A stretch of 64,000 nucleotides of DNA. Source: Acidisarcina polymorpha (GTDB taxonomy: Bacteria; Acidobacteriota; Terriglobia; Terriglobales; Acidobacteriaceae). Numbering within the stretch: position 1 is the first letter of the stretch; each line of letters opens with the position of its first letter. Location: positions 6,442,116 to 6,506,115 of the forward strand of contig NZ_CP030840.1 in NCBI RefSeq assembly GCF_003330725.1. Reading direction: 5' to 3'. Both the position numbers and the translations under genes were made by a program. Shown piece after piece: positions 62,381 through 64,000 of the stretch. The notes under the pieces were generated by a model. It saw only the letters and a list, made by a program, of their open reading frames with translations, searched no databases and was not told the DNA's origin.

Positions 62381-63649
62381 ATGACAATCTGGATCCTCTG
62401 GTCTATGTTTGCCGGCATCGAACTTGGGCTGGATGCACCATCGTTCGCGCTCCAGCTTCACGTCTTCAGCGACATCTTTCTGCGGCTGATCAAAGCCATC
62501 GTCGCGCCATTGATTCTCGGTACGCTTATCTCCGGGATCGGCTCACATGGCAGCCTCAAAGAAGTGGGCCGGCTCGGCATCAAGTCGTTGATCTACTTTG
62601 AAGTCCTCACTACGATTGCGCTGCTGGTCGGACTGGCCGCCATCAACATCAGCCGCGCTGGCGTTGGTCTGCAAGTGCCTGCCTCGGCGAACAACAAGAA
62701 CGCTGGACTGGCGCTCCCCGTGCAGCAGACTTCTCCGCAATCTATACCTAAGTGGGACCAGTTCCTGCTCCATGTTTTTCCAGAGAATATCGCCAAGTCG
62801 ATCGCAGAGAACGAAATCCTGCAGGTGGTTGTCTTTGCCGTTCTCTTCGGACTGGCTTTGACTCGCCTGCCGGATGAGAGCCGGTTGCCGATGCTGACCG
62901 TGGCGCAGTCGTTCACTAAGGCGATGTTCCAGTTCACCAACCTGGTCATGTTCGTGTCGCCGCTAGCGGTTGGTGCCGCGCTCGCCTACACCATCGCCCA
63001 CTCTGGATCGGGCGCAATCCTCGGGCTTGCCAAACTTGTCGCAACGCTCTACGGCGCTCTCGTCGCTTTCATTCTGGTGGGGATGCTACCTGCAGCGCTG
63101 ATCGCGCGAGTGCCCATCCGCCGCTTTCTCGCTGCAGTGGCCGAGCCCGCCTTTCTCGCCTTTTCAACCTCGACCTCCGAAGCAGCGCTCCCGATTGCCA
63201 TGGAGAACATGGAAGCTCTCGGAGTTCCCGAAAACATCGTCGCCTTCGTCATCCCCACCGGCTATAGTTTCAACCTCGACGGCACGGCGATCTATCTCGC
63301 GCTGGCCTCGGTTTTCGTGGCCCAGGCCGGGGGCATTCATCTTGGATGGAAAACGCAGCTGGTGATGCTGGCAACCTTGGTGCTCACCAGCAAAGGCGTC
63401 GCCGGAGTGCCTCGAGCCAGTCTCGTTGTACTGATGGCAACGGCCGCGAGCTTTCGCCTTCCGGTCGAACCGATCGTGCTCATCCTGGGAGTCGACGCCT
63501 TAATGGACATGGGCCGGACAGCCATCAACGTGACTGGGAATTGCCTAGCAAGCGTGGTGGTGGCAAGGTGGGAGGGCAAATTCGCTCCGTCCAGCACTCG
63601 GTCGGCCTTAACAGATGTAAACCCTCCGCAGGAATGTCATCCTGAGTGA
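62381..63649 (+). CDS. Dicarboxylate/amino acid:cation symporter (DAACS family)
   Basis: The 422-residue transporter carries glutamate, aspartate or C4-dicarboxylates with Na+ or H+. It has the family architecture of eight helices and two hairpins: LRLIKAIVAPLILGTLISGI (TM2), the HP1-like serine loop AFSTSTSEAALPIAMENME, the TM7 motif GYSFNLDGTAIYLALAS and the HP2 region TSKGVAGVPRAS. NVTGNCLASVVVARWEG ends TM8. ATG 62381 gives a normal family start; the GTG at 62300 would add 27 unlikely residues. The substrate cannot be fixed. Confidence 0.92.
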   Translation: MTIWILWSMFAGIELGLDAPSFALQLHVFSDIFLRLIKAIVAPLILGTLISGIGSHGSLKEVGRLGIKSLIYFEVLTTIALLVGLAAINISRAGVGLQVPASANNKNAGLALPVQQTSPQSIPKWDQFLLHVFPENIAKSIAENEILQVVVFAVLFGLALTRLPDESRLPMLTVAQSFTKAMFQFTNLVMFVSPLAVGAALAYTIAHSGSGAILGLAKLVATLYGALVAFILVGMLPAALIARVPIRRFLAAVAEPAFLAFSTSTSEAALPIAMENMEALGVPENIVAFVIPTGYSFNLDGTAIYLALASVFVAQAGGIHLGWKTQLVMLATLVLTSKGVAGVPRASLVVLMATAASFRLPVEPIVLILGVDALMDMGRTAINVTGNCLASVVVARWEGKFAPSSTRSALTDVNPPQECHPE

Positions 63650-63652
63650 AGC

Positions 63653-63697
63653 GAAGGATCTGCGGTTTGCGTAAATCGCGCCGCAGGCGCATCCTTC
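63653..63697. repeat. REP-like imperfect hairpin
   Basis: GAAGGAT at 63653-63659 pairs with ATCCTTC at 63691-63697, and inner GCGG with CCGC. The flanking 63635-63652 sequence has the look of an interspersed repeat I know from acidobacterial genomes (recollection only). It fills the gap between the symporter and the GIY-YIG gene. Confidence 0.6.
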
Positions 63698-63710
63698 ATC
63701 TCACTCCCCA

Positions 63711-64000
63711 ATGCCAAGAAGCTATTTCACTTACATGGTGGCCAGCCGCTCCCACACCCTCTACGTCGGAGTCACCAGCAATATGGAACAACGCATCTGG
63801 CAACACAGGAACAAGGAATACGAAGGCGTCTCGGCAAGGTACAACTGCAATCGCCTGGTCTGCTTTGAGCAGTACAGCAACGCGGGGACGGCCATTGCTC
63901 GCGAGAAGGAACTGAAGGGCTGGCGTAGGGCAAGGAAGATCGAGCTAATTGCAATATCCAACCCAACGTGGGTGGATCTTAGCGAAGGTTGGGGTCAGCC
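63711..64000 (+). CDS. GIY-YIG nuclease domain protein, 3' end missing
   Basis: An open frame from ATG 63711 runs off the window after 96 codons. It reads SYFTYMVASRSHTLYVGVTS (the GIY-YIG pair appears as YMV and YVG), then the helix with the catalytic Arg in NMEQRIWQHRNKEYEG, CFEQYSNAGTAIAREKELKG with the metal-binding Glu, and RRARKIELI. This is the short bacterial UPF0213/YhbQ-like type. Little more than a few codons should be missing at the end. Confidence 0.85.
   Translation, partial: MPRSYFTYMVASRSHTLYVGVTSNMEQRIWQHRNKEYEGVSARYNCNRLVCFEQYSNAGTAIAREKELKGWRRARKIELIAISNPTWVDLSEGWGQ

Overview
The window reads as chromosomal DNA of an acidobacterium, most likely class Terriglobia (Acidobacteriaceae). 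The basis is the gene set, not a database search: paired DUF507 genes, a Wzi-type outer-membrane protein, M61 and Nif3-like secreted proteins, a mannose-nucleotide operon and generally high G+C. Gene density is high and strands alternate often. ATG, GTG and TTG starts are all used, and three regulator genes look leaderless.

Left backbone (1-31.5 kb). A chitinase-like 3' end is followed by a secreted M19 dipeptidase and two cyclophilins (one exported, one cytosolic). Next come an icd-mdh pair of TCA-cycle genes, a GH20 hexosaminidase translationally coupled to a Gfo/Idh/MocA oxidoreductase, a HAD phosphatase, a SCO copper chaperone, a GerW-like protein, a MerR regulator and a BON/glycine-zipper envelope protein. 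The manA-manC-phosphohexomutase operon makes GDP-mannose precursors. After it lie a frameshifted secreted-protein relic, an ABC ATPase, argJ, a TPP-less E1-alpha paralogue, a Wzi-like porin, an alpha/beta hydrolase, a Tat-exported beta-lactamase-fold protein, an ArsR-SRPBCC operon with a well-resolved operator/promoter, a GMC oxidoreductase, an indolepyruvate/pyruvate decarboxylase and a TetR regulator.

Accessory region (about 31.5-51.1 kb). Two 61-bp direct repeats (33245-33305 and 51008-51068, one mismatch) carry the 3' part of tRNA-Glu(CTC), whose intact copy is at 51020-51096. They bound a 17.8-kb island beside a broken tyrosine recombinase. A second, more decayed recombinase tail abuts the left repeat, so at least two related elements appear to have inserted in tandem at this tRNA. 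Island cargo includes a KDPG aldolase, a complete tripartite RND efflux operon, a GNAT acetyltransferase and an exported DsrE-like protein. It also has a four-gene operon (small membrane protein, alpha/beta hydrolase, flavin disulfide reductase, ECF sigma factor), a stand-alone receiver protein, an ABM monooxygenase and an MBL protein with an altered metal site. Several relics lie among these: EgtB, Old Yellow Enzyme, a sigma-54 regulator tail and the integrases.

Right backbone (51.1-64 kb). Two overlapping DUF507 genes come first, then a [2Fe-2S] ferredoxin facing a small gene coupled to recJ, a secreted helical protein and an M61 protease with a PDZ domain. These are followed by an RsbW-like kinase with a STAS antagonist, an exported Nif3-like protein, a pore-loop channel whose selectivity filter is not canonical, threonine synthase, a DAACS symporter, a REP-like hairpin and a GIY-YIG nuclease gene that runs off the end.

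The most interesting signals are the tRNA-Glu island with its tandem-insertion scar, several paralogues that keep their fold but lose catalytic or ligand residues (E1-alpha, pore-loop channel, MBL, beta-lactamase fold), and the ECF-redox operon. No complete system of clearly unknown type was recognised.
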